Positions 23,770 to 33,208 of a DNA stretch of 64,000 nucleotides are shown here, one piece after another (position 1 is the first letter of the stretch; each line of letters starts with the position of its first letter). The notes under the pieces were generated by a model. It saw only the letters and a program-made list of their open reading frames with translations, was not told the DNA's origin and searched no databases. Position numbers and translations under genes: made by a program. Source of the stretch: G963675935 sp963823895 (GTDB lineage: Bacteria; Planctomycetota; Planctomycetia; Pirellulales; Thermoguttaceae); the NCBI GenBank assembly GCA_963823895.1, contig CAWGNG010000016.1, forward strand, positions 124,001-188,000, written 5' to 3'.

Positions 23770-26052
23770 TTAGGGCTTCTTCTCAAGCCTCTCGGCCATG
23801 GCGAAGTCTTGGCGAGCGCCGTCCGACTCGCCCTTGGACTTGCGGGCGTTGCCGCGGCCCCAGTACGCTCGCGCGAGTTTTGGGTCCAGCCGAATGGCCT
23901 CGCTGAAATCCGCAATTGCTTTGTCCCATGCTTTCTTCTTTGCGTAGGCATCGCCGCGTCCGCAGAAGGCCGCCGGCCCCTCGGGGTTAATTGCGATAGC
24001 GATCGTGAAGTCACCGATCGCATCGTCCATCTTGCCCTTTGCCATATTGGCATCGCCGCGGCCGCTGTAGGCCGCCCAGTTCAGACCAGCGTTCTTTTCG
24101 CCGGACTTACAGCTATGCCCCTGTGTTCCCTTCGTGAAATCGGCGATCGCCTGATCGAGCTCGGCTTTTCGTAGATAGGCCGTTCCCCGCCCGGTGTACG
24201 AGTCACCGTCTCGTCTGTCAATCCGAATCGCCTCCGTGTAATCGGCGATGGCACGGTCCAAGTCCCCTGTTCTGAAAAAGGCTTCGGCGCGGCCGGCATA
24301 GGGCTCGTGTTCGTCGCCTTTTGTGAGGTGGATTAGTTCGGAATAGTCGGCAATCGCCGCGGCGAGGCTCCCAATCTGGAGATTTGCGCGGCTTCGGCCC
24401 CGGTAGCCCGCGGCGGGGTTCAGTCGCGTAAGCTCGGTGTAATCTGCAATGGCATTTGCGAAATCCCCCTTCCTCTCGTACGCTTTGGCCCGATCGAGAA
24501 GAGCAGGATGAGGATTGCTCTCGACAAACCCCAACTCGTGCCACCTATCGGCTGCCTTCAAATCAAAGTGAATCGCTTTGCTGAAATCTGCGATGGCTTT
24601 GTCGATGTCACCGTTCTTCATATACTCCCTGCCGCGGCGGCAGTAGAGCGGAGCGTAACTTGGGTCTATCTGGATCAGTTCGCTGTAGGCCGGAATCGGT
24701 TTCGACGGCGGCGAGAACATGTTGTGAAGCGAGATTGCTCTCACGTACAAATCCATCGCCTTCCGCAGATCGCCCTTTTTCCGATTTATTTCGGCAAGGC
24801 TCCTCGTGGTCGCCCCTTCGTAGTCTCCGAACATGCCCGCCTGAAGCGCCTGTTCGTATTCTTCTTTGATCGACCGTTCCTCATGGCCCAGCTTCGAATA
24901 GGCAATCGCCAAGCCACGATGCGAGTAACCGTCAAAATAGTGTCCACGTCGGCCTGATTCCAATCGAATCTCTTCTTTGTAGTCTGCAATGGCTCTTTCG
25001 TATTCGCCCTTCTTGAGGAAGGCATCGCCTCGACGCCACAACGCTCGCATCGTGAAGAACTCGGGGTTGAGGCGAATCACTTCCGTGAGGTCGGCAATGC
25101 CCTTGTCTGCTTCGCCCCTCTCCAAATAGCACTCGCCTCGGCGTAAGAGCGGCCGGTACGCCTTCCGGTCTCGGCCGATTACGACAGTGTAGTCGGCGAC
25201 GGCCTTGTCCCATACGTTACTCCGCCCGTAGGCTTCGCCACGACACCAATAAGCTCGCGTGAAATTTGGATCGAGGCGAATTAACTCGCTGTAATCGGTG
25301 ACAATCCAGCCAGGCACCTTTCCCCATTCTCCTGCCCCAATCCATCCGTATTCGCCGTCTCTATAGAACCGCCGATCGCTCCGAGCCGCGGCCTTAAAGT
25401 CTGCCAGCGCCCTGTCGATTTTGCCGAGCTTGAGATATGTGCGACCGCGTCCCCAGTAGGCAGTGCTATCTTCCGAATAAAGATCGATTTCTGCTGAGAA
25501 ATCTGAAATGGCCTTTTCCCATTCGCCCTTTTTGAGATAAGCACCGCAACGCTGCGCGTAGGCTTCGTAGTCTTTCGGATAGAGACGAATTACCTCTGTG
25601 AAATCGGTTATGGCTTTGTCCAGTTCGCCTTTGTTAACATAGGCTTTGCCCCGGTCGGGATACGCGTAGCAGCCAAGGTTGATCACGTCTGTAAAATCGG
25701 CGATAGCCCTATCCAGTTCCCCCTTCTCCGCATACGCCCCAGCTCGCTTTGCGCGGAACGAACTGTTCTTTGGATCGAGCCGAATTGCCGTCGTGAGGTC
25801 AGCAATAGCGCGGTCGAACTCGTGTTCCCTCAGGTAGGCGCACCCCCGCGTCGCGTAAGCGCTGGCGCGATGCGGATCCAACCGAATAACGATCGAATAC
25901 ATCGCGATGGCCATTGGTGGGGTGCCTTTCACAAATTGAAGGCGTGCCTCACCCTCAAGTTTCGCCGCAAACTCGGCTGGCGAGCCGGCAGCGGCGGCAA
26001 CAGGAGATAGCAGAAAAACGACTGCGGCAACACAGCGGTAGGCGTTTTTCAC
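23770..26052 (-). CDS. Exported TPR-repeat protein
   Basis: The GTG start at 26052 lies 7 nt after GGAGG and directly begins a signal peptide (VKNAYRCVAAVVFLLSPVAA). The rest of the roughly 760 residues is almost entirely tetratricopeptide repeats of 34 residues, about twenty copies. The recurrent consensus is AY.RRG.AYL..GE.DKAIADFTEAIRLDP. TPR arrays bind other proteins; the partner cannot be told. The longer reading from ATG 26163 adds residues before the signal peptide and is less likely. Base composition is less GC-rich than neighbouring genes. Confidence 0.88.
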   Translation of the reverse strand: MKNAYRCVAAVVFLLSPVAAAAGSPAEFAAKLEGEARLQFVKGTPPMAIAMYSIVIRLDPHRASAYATRGCAYLREHEFDRAIADLTTAIRLDPKNSSFRAKRAGAYAEKGELDRAIADFTDVINLGCYAYPDRGKAYVNKGELDKAITDFTEVIRLYPKDYEAYAQRCGAYLKKGEWEKAISDFSAEIDLYSEDSTAYWGRGRTYLKLGKIDRALADFKAAARSDRRFYRDGEYGWIGAGEWGKVPGWIVTDYSELIRLDPNFTRAYWCRGEAYGRSNVWDKAVADYTVVIGRDRKAYRPLLRRGECYLERGEADKGIADLTEVIRLNPEFFTMRALWRRGDAFLKKGEYERAIADYKEEIRLESGRRGHYFDGYSHRGLAIAYSKLGHEERSIKEEYEQALQAGMFGDYEGATTRSLAEINRKKGDLRKAMDLYVRAISLHNMFSPPSKPIPAYSELIQIDPSYAPLYCRRGREYMKNGDIDKAIADFSKAIHFDLKAADRWHELGFVESNPHPALLDRAKAYERKGDFANAIADYTELTRLNPAAGYRGRSRANLQIGSLAAAIADYSELIHLTKGDEHEPYAGRAEAFFRTGDLDRAIADYTEAIRIDRRDGDSYTGRGTAYLRKAELDQAIADFTKGTQGHSCKSGEKNAGLNWAAYSGRGDANMAKGKMDDAIGDFTIAIAINPEGPAAFCGRGDAYAKKKAWDKAIADFSEAIRLDPKLARAYWGRGNARKSKGESDGARQDFAMAERLEKKP

Positions 26053-26268
26053 GGGCGGTCCTCCGTTGCTAAGGATGGAAATGCTGGCCGTTGCAGCGTC
26101 CTCGTTCTTCACCCATATCCCACCCGATGAACTATCCTGTTCCATTGGCAGAGGATTTGTCAAGACGGCGATGCCCCGCGACGGTCGGCCTTATGCCGCC
26201 TCGATCTCCACTTCACTCTTGAGCGGTTTCACCCAGCCACCGGTTACTGCACCCAGGAGCAACCGCCG

Positions 26269-27282
26269 TCACATCTTCTTCCCTACCGCTTCGCTCACTC
26301 GGCGGCAAAGCCCCATGAACTGCTCGAATTGCTCGAAGTTCAGCGACTGATAGCCGTCGCTCAGCGCCGCCTCGGGCTCGGGGTGGACCTCGACGATCAG
26401 CCCGTCCGCCCCGGCGGCGACGGCGGCGGCGGCCATCGGCGCGACGAGACTCGTATGGCCCGTGCCGTGGCTCGGATCGACCACGACCGGCAGATGCGTC
26501 CGCTCGTGCAGCCAGGGAACCGTCGCCAGCGGCAGCGTATAGCGGGTGTGGGCCTCGAAGGTGCGGATGCCGCGCTCGCAGAGCATCACGTTCGGATTGC
26601 CGGCGTTGAGGATGTACTCGGCCGCCAAGAGCAACTCGTCGAGCGTGGCGCTGGGGCCGCGTTTCAGCAGCACCGCCTTGCCCTGTTCGCCCACGGCCTC
26701 AAGCAGGCGATAGTTCTGCATGTTTCTGGCCCCGATTTGCAGCACGTCGGCATAGTGGGCGACCAGTTCCACGTCTTCGGTGCCGATCACCTCGGTGACC
26801 ACCGCCAGTCCGGTTTCGTCGCGGGCGGCGGCCAGAATTTTCAGCCCCTCTTCTTTCAAGCCCTGAAAGCTGTACGGGCTGGTGCGCGGCTTGAACGCCC
26901 CGCCGCGCAGCGCCGTGGCCCCGGCGGCCTTCACGGCCCGGGCGGTCGCCAACGTCTGCTCTTCGCTCTCGACCGAGCAGGGGCCGGCGATGATGCCGAG
27001 TTGCCCGTTGCCGACCGAGAGGCTGCCGGCACGGACGACCGTCGGCTCGGGCTTCACCTCGCGGCTGGCGACTTTGTAGGGGGCGAGAATCGGCACGAGT
27101 TCGGCCACGCCCGGCACGCCCTCCAACGACTGGCGAAACTCATCCCGTTTCTCGCCGACGGCCGCGATCACGGTCCGTTCGGTGCCATAGATCGGATGGG
27201 CCTTCAGGCCAAGCTGCTCGACCCGTCGGATCGCATGTTCGATCTGTTCGGCCGTCGCGCCGCGTTTCATGACGACGATCAC
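26269..27282 (-). CDS. aroF: 3-deoxy-7-phosphoheptulonate synthase (DAHP synthase, AroF type)
   Basis: The enzyme condenses phosphoenolpyruvate and erythrose 4-phosphate, the first step of the shikimate pathway. The GTG start at 27282 has AAGGAG 8 nt upstream. Residues of about 1-70 form the small ferredoxin-like regulatory domain found in the type I beta group. The barrel follows, with the metal Cys in AGPCSVES, the substrate-binding GGAFKPRTSPYSFQG, LLKRGPSATLDELL, and the metal His in VDPSHGTGH. The length of 337 is normal. Confidence 0.95.
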   Translation of the reverse strand: MIVVMKRGATAEQIEHAIRRVEQLGLKAHPIYGTERTVIAAVGEKRDEFRQSLEGVPGVAELVPILAPYKVASREVKPEPTVVRAGSLSVGNGQLGIIAGPCSVESEEQTLATARAVKAAGATALRGGAFKPRTSPYSFQGLKEEGLKILAAARDETGLAVVTEVIGTEDVELVAHYADVLQIGARNMQNYRLLEAVGEQGKAVLLKRGPSATLDELLLAAEYILNAGNPNVMLCERGIRTFEAHTRYTLPLATVPWLHERTHLPVVVDPSHGTGHTSLVAPMAAAAVAAGADGLIVEVHPEPEAALSDGYQSLNFEQFEQFMGLCRRVSEAVGKKM

Positions 27283-27299
27283 AATAAGGCTCCTTGTGG

Positions 27300-27470
27300 T
27301 TAGTGGTTAGTGGCTAGTGGTTGGTCTTGTAGGGAACGCCCTCCGCGGCGTTCCGAGAGCCGCGAAAAACGGCGTTCTCCTCGCCGGCGCGGAACGCCGC
27401 GGAGGGCGTTCCCCGGTGGTCAGCGGAATTGTAAAGCCGCGACCAGCGGTCGCGGAGAACTGTTCAGTGG
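27300..27470. repeat. Intergenic repeats upstream of aroF
   Basis: This part of the 540-base gap holds tagtggttagtggctagtgg, an inverted pair around gggaacgccctccgcggcgt (27333-27413), and an 'aaagccgcgaccagcggtcgcgg' copy (27432-27457). No gene is visible. Between 27583 and 27824 nothing was recognised. Confidence 0.6.
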
Positions 27471-27542
27471 TCTTGCGTATCTGTTGAATGTCACGCGGTG
27501 GACGTCCCATCAACCGTGAAAACGAACGGCGATTCCGCCAAC

Positions 27543-27582
27543 AAAAAAGCCCCGAAAACCTCAAGGAGGCTTCGGGGCTTTA
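27543..27582 (-). terminator. Rho-independent terminator, probably bidirectional
   Basis: On the minus strand, AAAGCCCCGAA pairs with TTTTCGGGGCTTT across a short loop and is followed by a T6 run. It lies downstream of the zinc-ribbon/STN gene and upstream of aroF. Confidence 0.75.
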
Positions 27583-27824
27583 GTCTTCCGTGGATTGTGT
27601 CGTCGATTACACACCACCTCCGACCCCGAAACCTCGGGGGCTAAAGTAAAAGTACCAATAATAGGCGTGCAACCGGTTCATTTACTTCTATTTTCGTCCT
27701 CCCGCTGCAAAAAGCAAGCGGAAAAATGCCGGTTGAAAGGGACAGGGGAGGTTCTCGGAGCAGATTCTCGCGCCTGGAAAACGCCCGCCCGACAACCTCC
27801 TCCGCCCCTTTGCCGCCGAAAACA

Positions 27825-29606
27825 CTACTTTCCCTTCTCTCCTTCGCTCTTCCCCTTCGCCGCCAGGAACCGCTCGATGGCCGCCTGGGCCGGCTGCGAT
27901 TGAAGAACGATCAGACACTGAGAGGGGGCGTCGAAATAGACCTCGCCCGGGCCGCCGGCGTCATTCCAGGTCGGGGTCGCCACGGCGGCCTTCAGCCGCT
28001 CGACCAGTTTCGCGGCCCTCACCCCCTGCCCCTCTCCCGCGAGCGGGCGAGGGGAGGCCTCCTCGGCCAGCCGCCGGCCGATCGGATAGAACTCCAGTTC
28101 CAGCCGCTCGTCGGCGGCCCCGGCACTGGTCACTTGCAGCACATTGGGGCCGACCGCCCGGTACGCCAGCCCCAGCGGGCGGAGCAGTTCGTCCAGGACG
28201 GCCCGCAAAGGCCGCTTCTCGACCGACAGCGACGTCTCGACGCGATCCGACGTTTCGGCCGCCGCCAGCGCCGCGTGGTCGATCAGAATATCGCTGTCGG
28301 TCGCCTTGGCCAGAAAGTCGAGGATCTTGCCCAGCGGCGCCGGCTCGTAGAAATTGACCGTCACCTGCCGATCGAGCATCGCCCGCGCCTGGCCCGTGCG
28401 CGTCGTCAGCGTGAACTGCTCGGGCCGATCGTGGCTGCGCAACGGCTTCTGCCTGGCGTTGCGGAGCTTTTCGCAAAAAACCAGCACCTGCCGGTGAACC
28501 TCTCGGGTCTGCGTCACCGTCAGCAGGCGGTCTTTCGGCTCGACGGTCCCCCGGCCGCCGCCGCCCTTCCACGAATCCGGCGCCACCAGTCTCCGCAGCA
28601 GCGCGGCAAGCTCCGCCGCCACCGCTTTCTCGTCGCCGGTCAGATCGGAGACCGTATAGGGCACCGTCCGCAAGGTCTCTCGTTGTTCGGCGGGCAGGGT
28701 CACAATGACCTGGCCGTTATCGACCGTCACGGCTAATCCGCGCTTGGCCGCCACCGCCTGCAACGCCCGGCCGATCGTGGTTGCATCGAGCCGCAAGGAG
28801 ATCGGATCGCGCGGCGCGACCCCGAGCAGCCGCATGGCGTCGGGGTCGAGCGTGATCGGCAACGTGCTCATGTCGGCGAGGATCTCGATGGCGCGGACCA
28901 GCGGAACGTCGCTCAACTCGATGCCGGGCAACACGTCGGCCATCCGCGCCGCGACATCCACCGGCGGCGGCGGCAGCTTCGTCTCCGGCTGCTTCGCCTG
29001 CTTCGTCTCTTCTTTTTCCTCTGTCTTTTCTACTTTCGTCGCGCTCTTCGCCGCGTCTTTCGCGACGGGCGGATCGGCCTTCGCCGGCTTTGTTTCGGGC
29101 GGCGCTATCGGCGGCGTTGTCGGCGGCGTCACCCGCGGCGCTTGTGGCCCGCTGACGCCCTCGGGACGCGGCGCGGGCGGCGCGGCCCGATCGATCTCCG
29201 TCTTCTTCGCCGTCGCCGCCGGCGGGTCCGCTCGAACCACGGCCGGTTCCGACTGCGCCGGGTGCGTCCATCGCCAGCCGAGCGCGCCGACAATCAGCAC
29301 CACGAACGTCAAGGCCACGCCGCCGAGAAGCCAAACGTTGCCGCCGACGATGGTGCTCAGCCACGAGTTGCCCGTCAGCTCAAGATCAAGCACCGCCGAA
29401 TCGGCGACGCGATCCAGCGGCGGCGGGCCAGATGTTGGAACGTCAGCCACTGCGGCGGCAGTAGGCACCCAGCCCGGCGGAGGCGCAATGAGCACCATGC
29501 TCCGGCACTTCGGGCATTCGAGAATCTGCCCCACGGCAGCCTCCGAGCGCACCGCGATCCGGGCGCGGCATGTCGTGCAGATGATGGAGAATATCGCCTT
29601 TCCCAC
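27825..29606 (-). CDS. Zinc-ribbon, single-TM protein with STN/secretin-like repeats
   Basis: This 593-residue protein starts with GTG. The N-terminus is a cytoplasmic zinc ribbon (CTTCRARI...CPKCRSMVL). A transmembrane helix follows (VWLLGGVALTFVVLIVGALG). A long Pro/Ala/Lys-rich linker (about 130-220) leads to two periplasmic STN-like modules: IELSDVPLVRAIEILADMS, and later VTVNFYEPAPLGKILDFLAK with LRAVLDELLRPLGLAYR. Such modules are found in secretin and TonB-dependent receptor N-termini. A palindromic repeat (28017-28059) adds ASPRPLAGEGQGVRAA in frame. This domain order is typical of planctomycete-specific proteins; the function is unknown, and an envelope role is inferred. Confidence 0.75.
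   Translation of the reverse strand: MGKAIFSIICTTCRARIAVRSEAAVGQILECPKCRSMVLIAPPPGWVPTAAAVADVPTSGPPPLDRVADSAVLDLELTGNSWLSTIVGGNVWLLGGVALTFVVLIVGALGWRWTHPAQSEPAVVRADPPAATAKKTEIDRAAPPAPRPEGVSGPQAPRVTPPTTPPIAPPETKPAKADPPVAKDAAKSATKVEKTEEKEETKQAKQPETKLPPPPVDVAARMADVLPGIELSDVPLVRAIEILADMSTLPITLDPDAMRLLGVAPRDPISLRLDATTIGRALQAVAAKRGLAVTVDNGQVIVTLPAEQRETLRTVPYTVSDLTGDEKAVAAELAALLRRLVAPDSWKGGGGRGTVEPKDRLLTVTQTREVHRQVLVFCEKLRNARQKPLRSHDRPEQFTLTTRTGQARAMLDRQVTVNFYEPAPLGKILDFLAKATDSDILIDHAALAAAETSDRVETSLSVEKRPLRAVLDELLRPLGLAYRAVGPNVLQVTSAGAADERLELEFYPIGRRLAEEASPRPLAGEGQGVRAAKLVERLKAAVATPTWNDAGGPGEVYFDAPSQCLIVLQSQPAQAAIERFLAAKGKSEGEKGK
28017..28059. repeat. 'cctcaccccc...cctctcccg' palindromic repeat inside a gene
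   Basis: This is a copy of the widespread CCTCACCCCCGGCCCCTCTC element, translated in frame. Other copies lie at 2758-2960 and 36058-36100, with a degenerate one at 40591-40621. Confidence 0.7.
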
Positions 29607-29814
29607 AGTTCCGTCGGCCGGCAGATACGCCCTATCTAGGACCTTGGCCCGCCGCTATTCTACTCTACCACCACCCGATTGTCACGCCCGGATTCGAGTT
29701 GGCGGGGGGTGCAAAGCAGCTTCCGGTGTCCCAACGTGGCTCAAGCAAACGTCAATAGGAGAATCTGGCGTTTTTCGGTTAAGATGGCAATTTGTCGCAG
29801 GATAGGAAGTCACT

Positions 29815-31345
29815 TTGGATCGTGGAGGATCTGTCATGGACGGCATTTCGCAGCATTTACAGCGGAAATTCGAGCGGGTTTTGCTTGAGGCGAAGGATGC
29901 GATCATCGAGACCATTTTGGCGGGCTGGGACCGGAAGACCCCGCTCCATTTCAGTCAAATCGAGGCGGCTTCCCATCGGTTGGCGACCCGTTGGAGTTGT
30001 TGCTTTCAGGAATGGGCCGCGCGGGAGATGACGGCGGAAAGTCCCGACAGCGCCGCCTGTCCGACCTGTGGCGAAGTTTGTTCGCTGGAGTTGGTGGCCC
30101 GTACGATTCTCTCGACCGACGGTGCGGTCCCCATCTTGGAATGGAAAGGGACTTGTACCCGCTGTCGGCGGGATTTTTTTCCCTCTGCGGGCAGCGATGG
30201 GATTGGACAGTCGGGAACTAACGCCGGCGATGACGCAGAGGATCGTGTATGCCTCGGCCGAGACGCGATCGAGCCAACGCGCGTCGCTGGTGCTGAAGCA
30301 CGTCGGTGGTAACGAGGTCTCAGCGAGCACGGTGCAGCGTGTAACGCACCAAGTGGGGATGGAACTGGCGGAGTTGCGAGATGAAGGGGATGCGCCGAAC
30401 TGGTCCAAGCCCCCGAGAATCCACCCGAGTTGGCCGTCGTGGAAGCTGACGGCGGACGAATTCGCACACGGAAACCGGGCCAAGGTCGCGGCGTTCATGG
30501 CGAGGCTTGGCGCGAGACCAAGAACGCCAATTTGCTGCGAATGACGCACCAGACGTTTGCGGAAGACCCCGAACCGGAACTTCCGCGTGCGTTCACCGAT
30601 CCCAAGCGAGTGGCGAAATTAGCGGAAAAAGAGGCTCCGCCAGCGATTTCGGCGGTATCTGCCGCGCCGCCTGGCGAGAAGGCTTGGCGTCCCCAGCGTC
30701 TGGTGCGCACGTGTCTTTCGAGCATGGCAGAGGCCAGCGTCTTCGGGCAACAGATGAAGCGGGAGGCCGACTGTCGTCGTTTTCCGCAGGCGCCTGCGCG
30801 TGCCTTTGTGGGAGACGGTCTTCCCTGGAATTGGTCTGTGTGGAAGCACTACTTTCCAAACTTTGTGCCCATCCTTGATTTCATCCACGCGCTGAGTTAT
30901 CTGTACGCTGCGGCACTGGCGATGCACCCGGATTTCTCCGTTGCGTGGTCGTGCTATCTGCGCATGGCCCGCGCATGTTGGCAAGGTCGGGCGATGGAGG
31001 CGATGGACGAACTGAAGCGTTGGTTGGCTCCGCACGGTCTTGACGACACGGCCAAGCTGGACGAGAACGATCCGCGTAAACCGATCGTCGATGCCGCACG
31101 TTATCTGCGGAACAACCGCGGTCGCATGGACTATCCGCATTATCGACGCCTTGGGTTGCCGGTAACGTCGGCCTTGATGGAGTCGCTGGTCAAAGAGGTG
31201 AACTACCGGGTGAAGGGGACGGAGATGTTTTGGAACGACCCAGAGGGGGCGGAAGCGATACTCCAAGTCCGGGCCGCTACTCTATGCGACGACGACCGTC
31301 TCGGGCGCTACCTTCGCACTCGGCCGGGGTGTGCCTATGTCCGCC
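29815..31345 (+). mobile_element. Decayed ISKra4-family insertion sequence
   Basis: The extent is approximate because no terminal inverted repeats were found. The transposase is split into three frames. Its natural C-terminus (RPGCAYVRR) reaches the tail of the neighbouring Gfo/Idh gene, so the right end seems to abut or have replaced that gene's 3' end. G+C is lower than in neighbouring genes. Confidence 0.7.
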
Positions 31346-31371
31346 GCTCCACCGTCACCTCGGCCGCCTGA
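29836..31371 (+). pseudogene. ISKra4-family transposase, frameshifted twice
   Basis: Frame 1 (from 29815 or 29836) carries a zinc-ribbon region (CPTCGEVCSLE, CTRCRRDFFP). Frame 2 continues LRAAMGLDSRELTPAMTQRI to DAPNWSKPP. Frame 3 carries AVVEADGGRIRTR, the first catalytic-region hallmark of ISKra4 enzymes, and continues to RPGCAYVRR. The first switch lies at a T7 run (30174-30180, one T too many), the second at a C5 run (30410-30414, one C too few). No stop is found until the frame has run into the adjacent gene. The enzyme is probably not functional unless these are sequencing errors. Confidence 0.8.
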
Positions 31372-32858
31372 GCCGAGGCCGGAAGCTGCTTTGCACCCGT
31401 TGGCGGGGGGAAAATCGAGCCGCTGGCACCGATATCCGGCACAATGTAACCGTCGCGGCGCGGCCCGGCGAGCCGCCGGTTCGCCTCCGCGTCGCCGACG
31501 AACTTCTCCGCCGCGGCGTCGAAAGCCAGTTTGCGGCCGAGCCGATAGGTCGCGGTTTCCAGGTCCAGCTTAGCCATGCGGGCCAAGTGCCGTTTCATAC
31601 TCTCCAACGCCCGGCCGACGGCCTTGTCGCTCCCCAGCACGTCAGCCCCCTTATTGAAGGAGACTTCCGAGCCGAGTTGATACGAAATGTTGCCCAGGTG
31701 GCACAACAGCGCCGAGCGATGCCCTTCGAGGATTTCGGCGTTGAGGTTTTCCCGCTTTCGGCTGCGGACGCAATCGATGAAATTGCCGAACGGCCCGCCG
31801 GGATGCAGCGAAAACTCGACGTCCGCAAGCGGCTCCCCCTCCTTCGCCCCCTTGGCGAAAAACTTGCCGTCCTTGATGACGCCCGCGTCGGTGTGGAACT
31901 CGTTGGTCACTTTCCCGTGTCGATTGTCGACCAGGCCGCGGTCCTCGAAGATGATCTTCGGCCCGCCGAAGTCGATAATCGTCAACTGCGTATTCGGCGT
32001 CTGTCCCTGGTCCTTGTAGCCGAAGCGGCCGCCGAGGCTGACGACGCTCAGCGGCGCCGCCCCGTCCGGCATCGCCCAGCGGGCGACGTCCATCTGATGC
32101 ACCCCCTGGTTGCCGATCTCGCCGTTGCCAAAATCCCAGAACCAGTGCCAGTTGTAATGCACCAGATTCGCGTGATACGCCTGTTGCGGCGCGGGCCCAA
32201 GCCACAGATCGAAGTTCAGCTCCTTCGGCGGCTCGGTCGGCGGCTTAAAACCGATGCTCCGCCGCGGCTTGCTGGCATATCCGTAAGAGATCAGCAGCCG
32301 CCCATACTTGCCGCTCCGTGCCGCGGCCACTTGCTTGGCCCATTTCGCGTCCGAGCGATTCTGCGTGCCGTGCTGCACGATGCGATCGTACCGCCGCGCC
32401 GCCTCGACCAGCCGCCGGCCCTCGGCGATGTTGTGGCTGCACGGCTTCTCGACGTACACGTCCTTGCCCGCCTGACAGGCCCAAATGCCCAACAGCGAGT
32501 GCCAATGGTTCGGCGCCGCGATGGAGACCACGTCGAGATTCTTGTCGTCCAAGATCGTCCGCAGGTTCTGCACGCACTTCGGCGTATTGCCCGCCCGCCG
32601 CTTCACCATTTCGCTGCGGGAGCCGAACAGCCGGCTGTCGGGATCGACCAGATAGGCGACCTCGACGTTCTTCATCCGGCAATACTCTCGAATATGCTCC
32701 ACCCCTCGTCCATTGATCCCCGCCACGGCCACGCGAATCCGCTCGTTCGCCCCCAGCACCCGCCCCGACGCCTTCGTTCCGCCGGCGGCAAACGTAGCCG
32801 CGACGAATCCCCCCGCCGCGGCCCGCTTCAGAAAATCACGACGATTGCAGTAAGACAT
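31335..32858 (-). CDS. Gfo/Idh/MocA-family oxidoreductase with Tat signal
   Basis: A 507-residue protein starting at ATG 32858 with GGGAG upstream. The N-terminus is a Tat signal (CNRRDFLKRAAAGGFVAA). The NAD(P)-binding domain follows (IRVAVAGINGRG, SIAAPNHWHSLLG, and the EKPCSHNIAEGRRLVEAA catalytic EKP motif). The C-terminal domain has NWHWFWDFGNGEIGNQGVHQ. Members oxidise or reduce sugars and cyclitols; the exact substrate is unknown. The usual end of this planctomycete group (GYIVPDI here) is followed by about 30 extra residues that run up to the ISKra4 remnant, so the natural stop may have been lost through the insertion. Confidence 0.9.
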   Translation of the reverse strand: MSYCNRRDFLKRAAAGGFVAATFAAGGTKASGRVLGANERIRVAVAGINGRGVEHIREYCRMKNVEVAYLVDPDSRLFGSRSEMVKRRAGNTPKCVQNLRTILDDKNLDVVSIAAPNHWHSLLGIWACQAGKDVYVEKPCSHNIAEGRRLVEAARRYDRIVQHGTQNRSDAKWAKQVAAARSGKYGRLLISYGYASKPRRSIGFKPPTEPPKELNFDLWLGPAPQQAYHANLVHYNWHWFWDFGNGEIGNQGVHQMDVARWAMPDGAAPLSVVSLGGRFGYKDQGQTPNTQLTIIDFGGPKIIFEDRGLVDNRHGKVTNEFHTDAGVIKDGKFFAKGAKEGEPLADVEFSLHPGGPFGNFIDCVRSRKRENLNAEILEGHRSALLCHLGNISYQLGSEVSFNKGADVLGSDKAVGRALESMKRHLARMAKLDLETATYRLGRKLAFDAAAEKFVGDAEANRRLAGPRRDGYIVPDIGASGSIFPPPTGAKQLPASAQAAEVTVERRT

Positions 32859-32989
32859 AATTTGCTCCCGGCAGGTGGTCTATGGCGTGGAAATGACGGA
32901 ATGTAAGACCGGTAGGTGATTCTTCAGCATACCGCGCCGCCGTCCCCGCTGCCACCGATAATACCCTCGTTGCAGGGCCAATGAGTTTT

Positions 32990-33090
32990 TCAGAGTGGAA
33001 TTGTAGGAGGCGACTCCTGTCGCCGATTTTGTGGCCATTTTCGGGCGATCGGCGACAGGAGTCGCCTCCTACAATCGACCCAAGTTCAAT
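32990..33090. repeat. 'gtaggaggcgactcctgtcgccga' inverted pair
   Basis: Inverted arms ttgtaggaggcgactcctgt and acaggagtcgcctcctacaa lie in the 350-base divergent gap between the Gfo/Idh and MmeI-like genes. Nothing else was recognised in the gap. Confidence 0.65.
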
Positions 33091-33208
33091 GACTGATCGG
33101 CCCTGGCCCTCGTTGAGCCCTGCTCCAGACCGGTTGAAGACGGATACCCCCATAAGGTAGAATCGGTACCAGCCAAGAACGGTCTCGGCGTTCCCACACG
33201 GACTTCGC

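Noticed and set aside
26066..26350. 94-codon plus-strand frame between the TPR and aroF genes
   Set aside because: Mostly antisense to aroF and the TPR leader; no ribosome-binding site or motif.
27583..27824. Small RNA or riboswitch upstream of the terminator
   Set aside because: No recognisable fold or conserved motif could be identified by eye; a covariance search would be needed.
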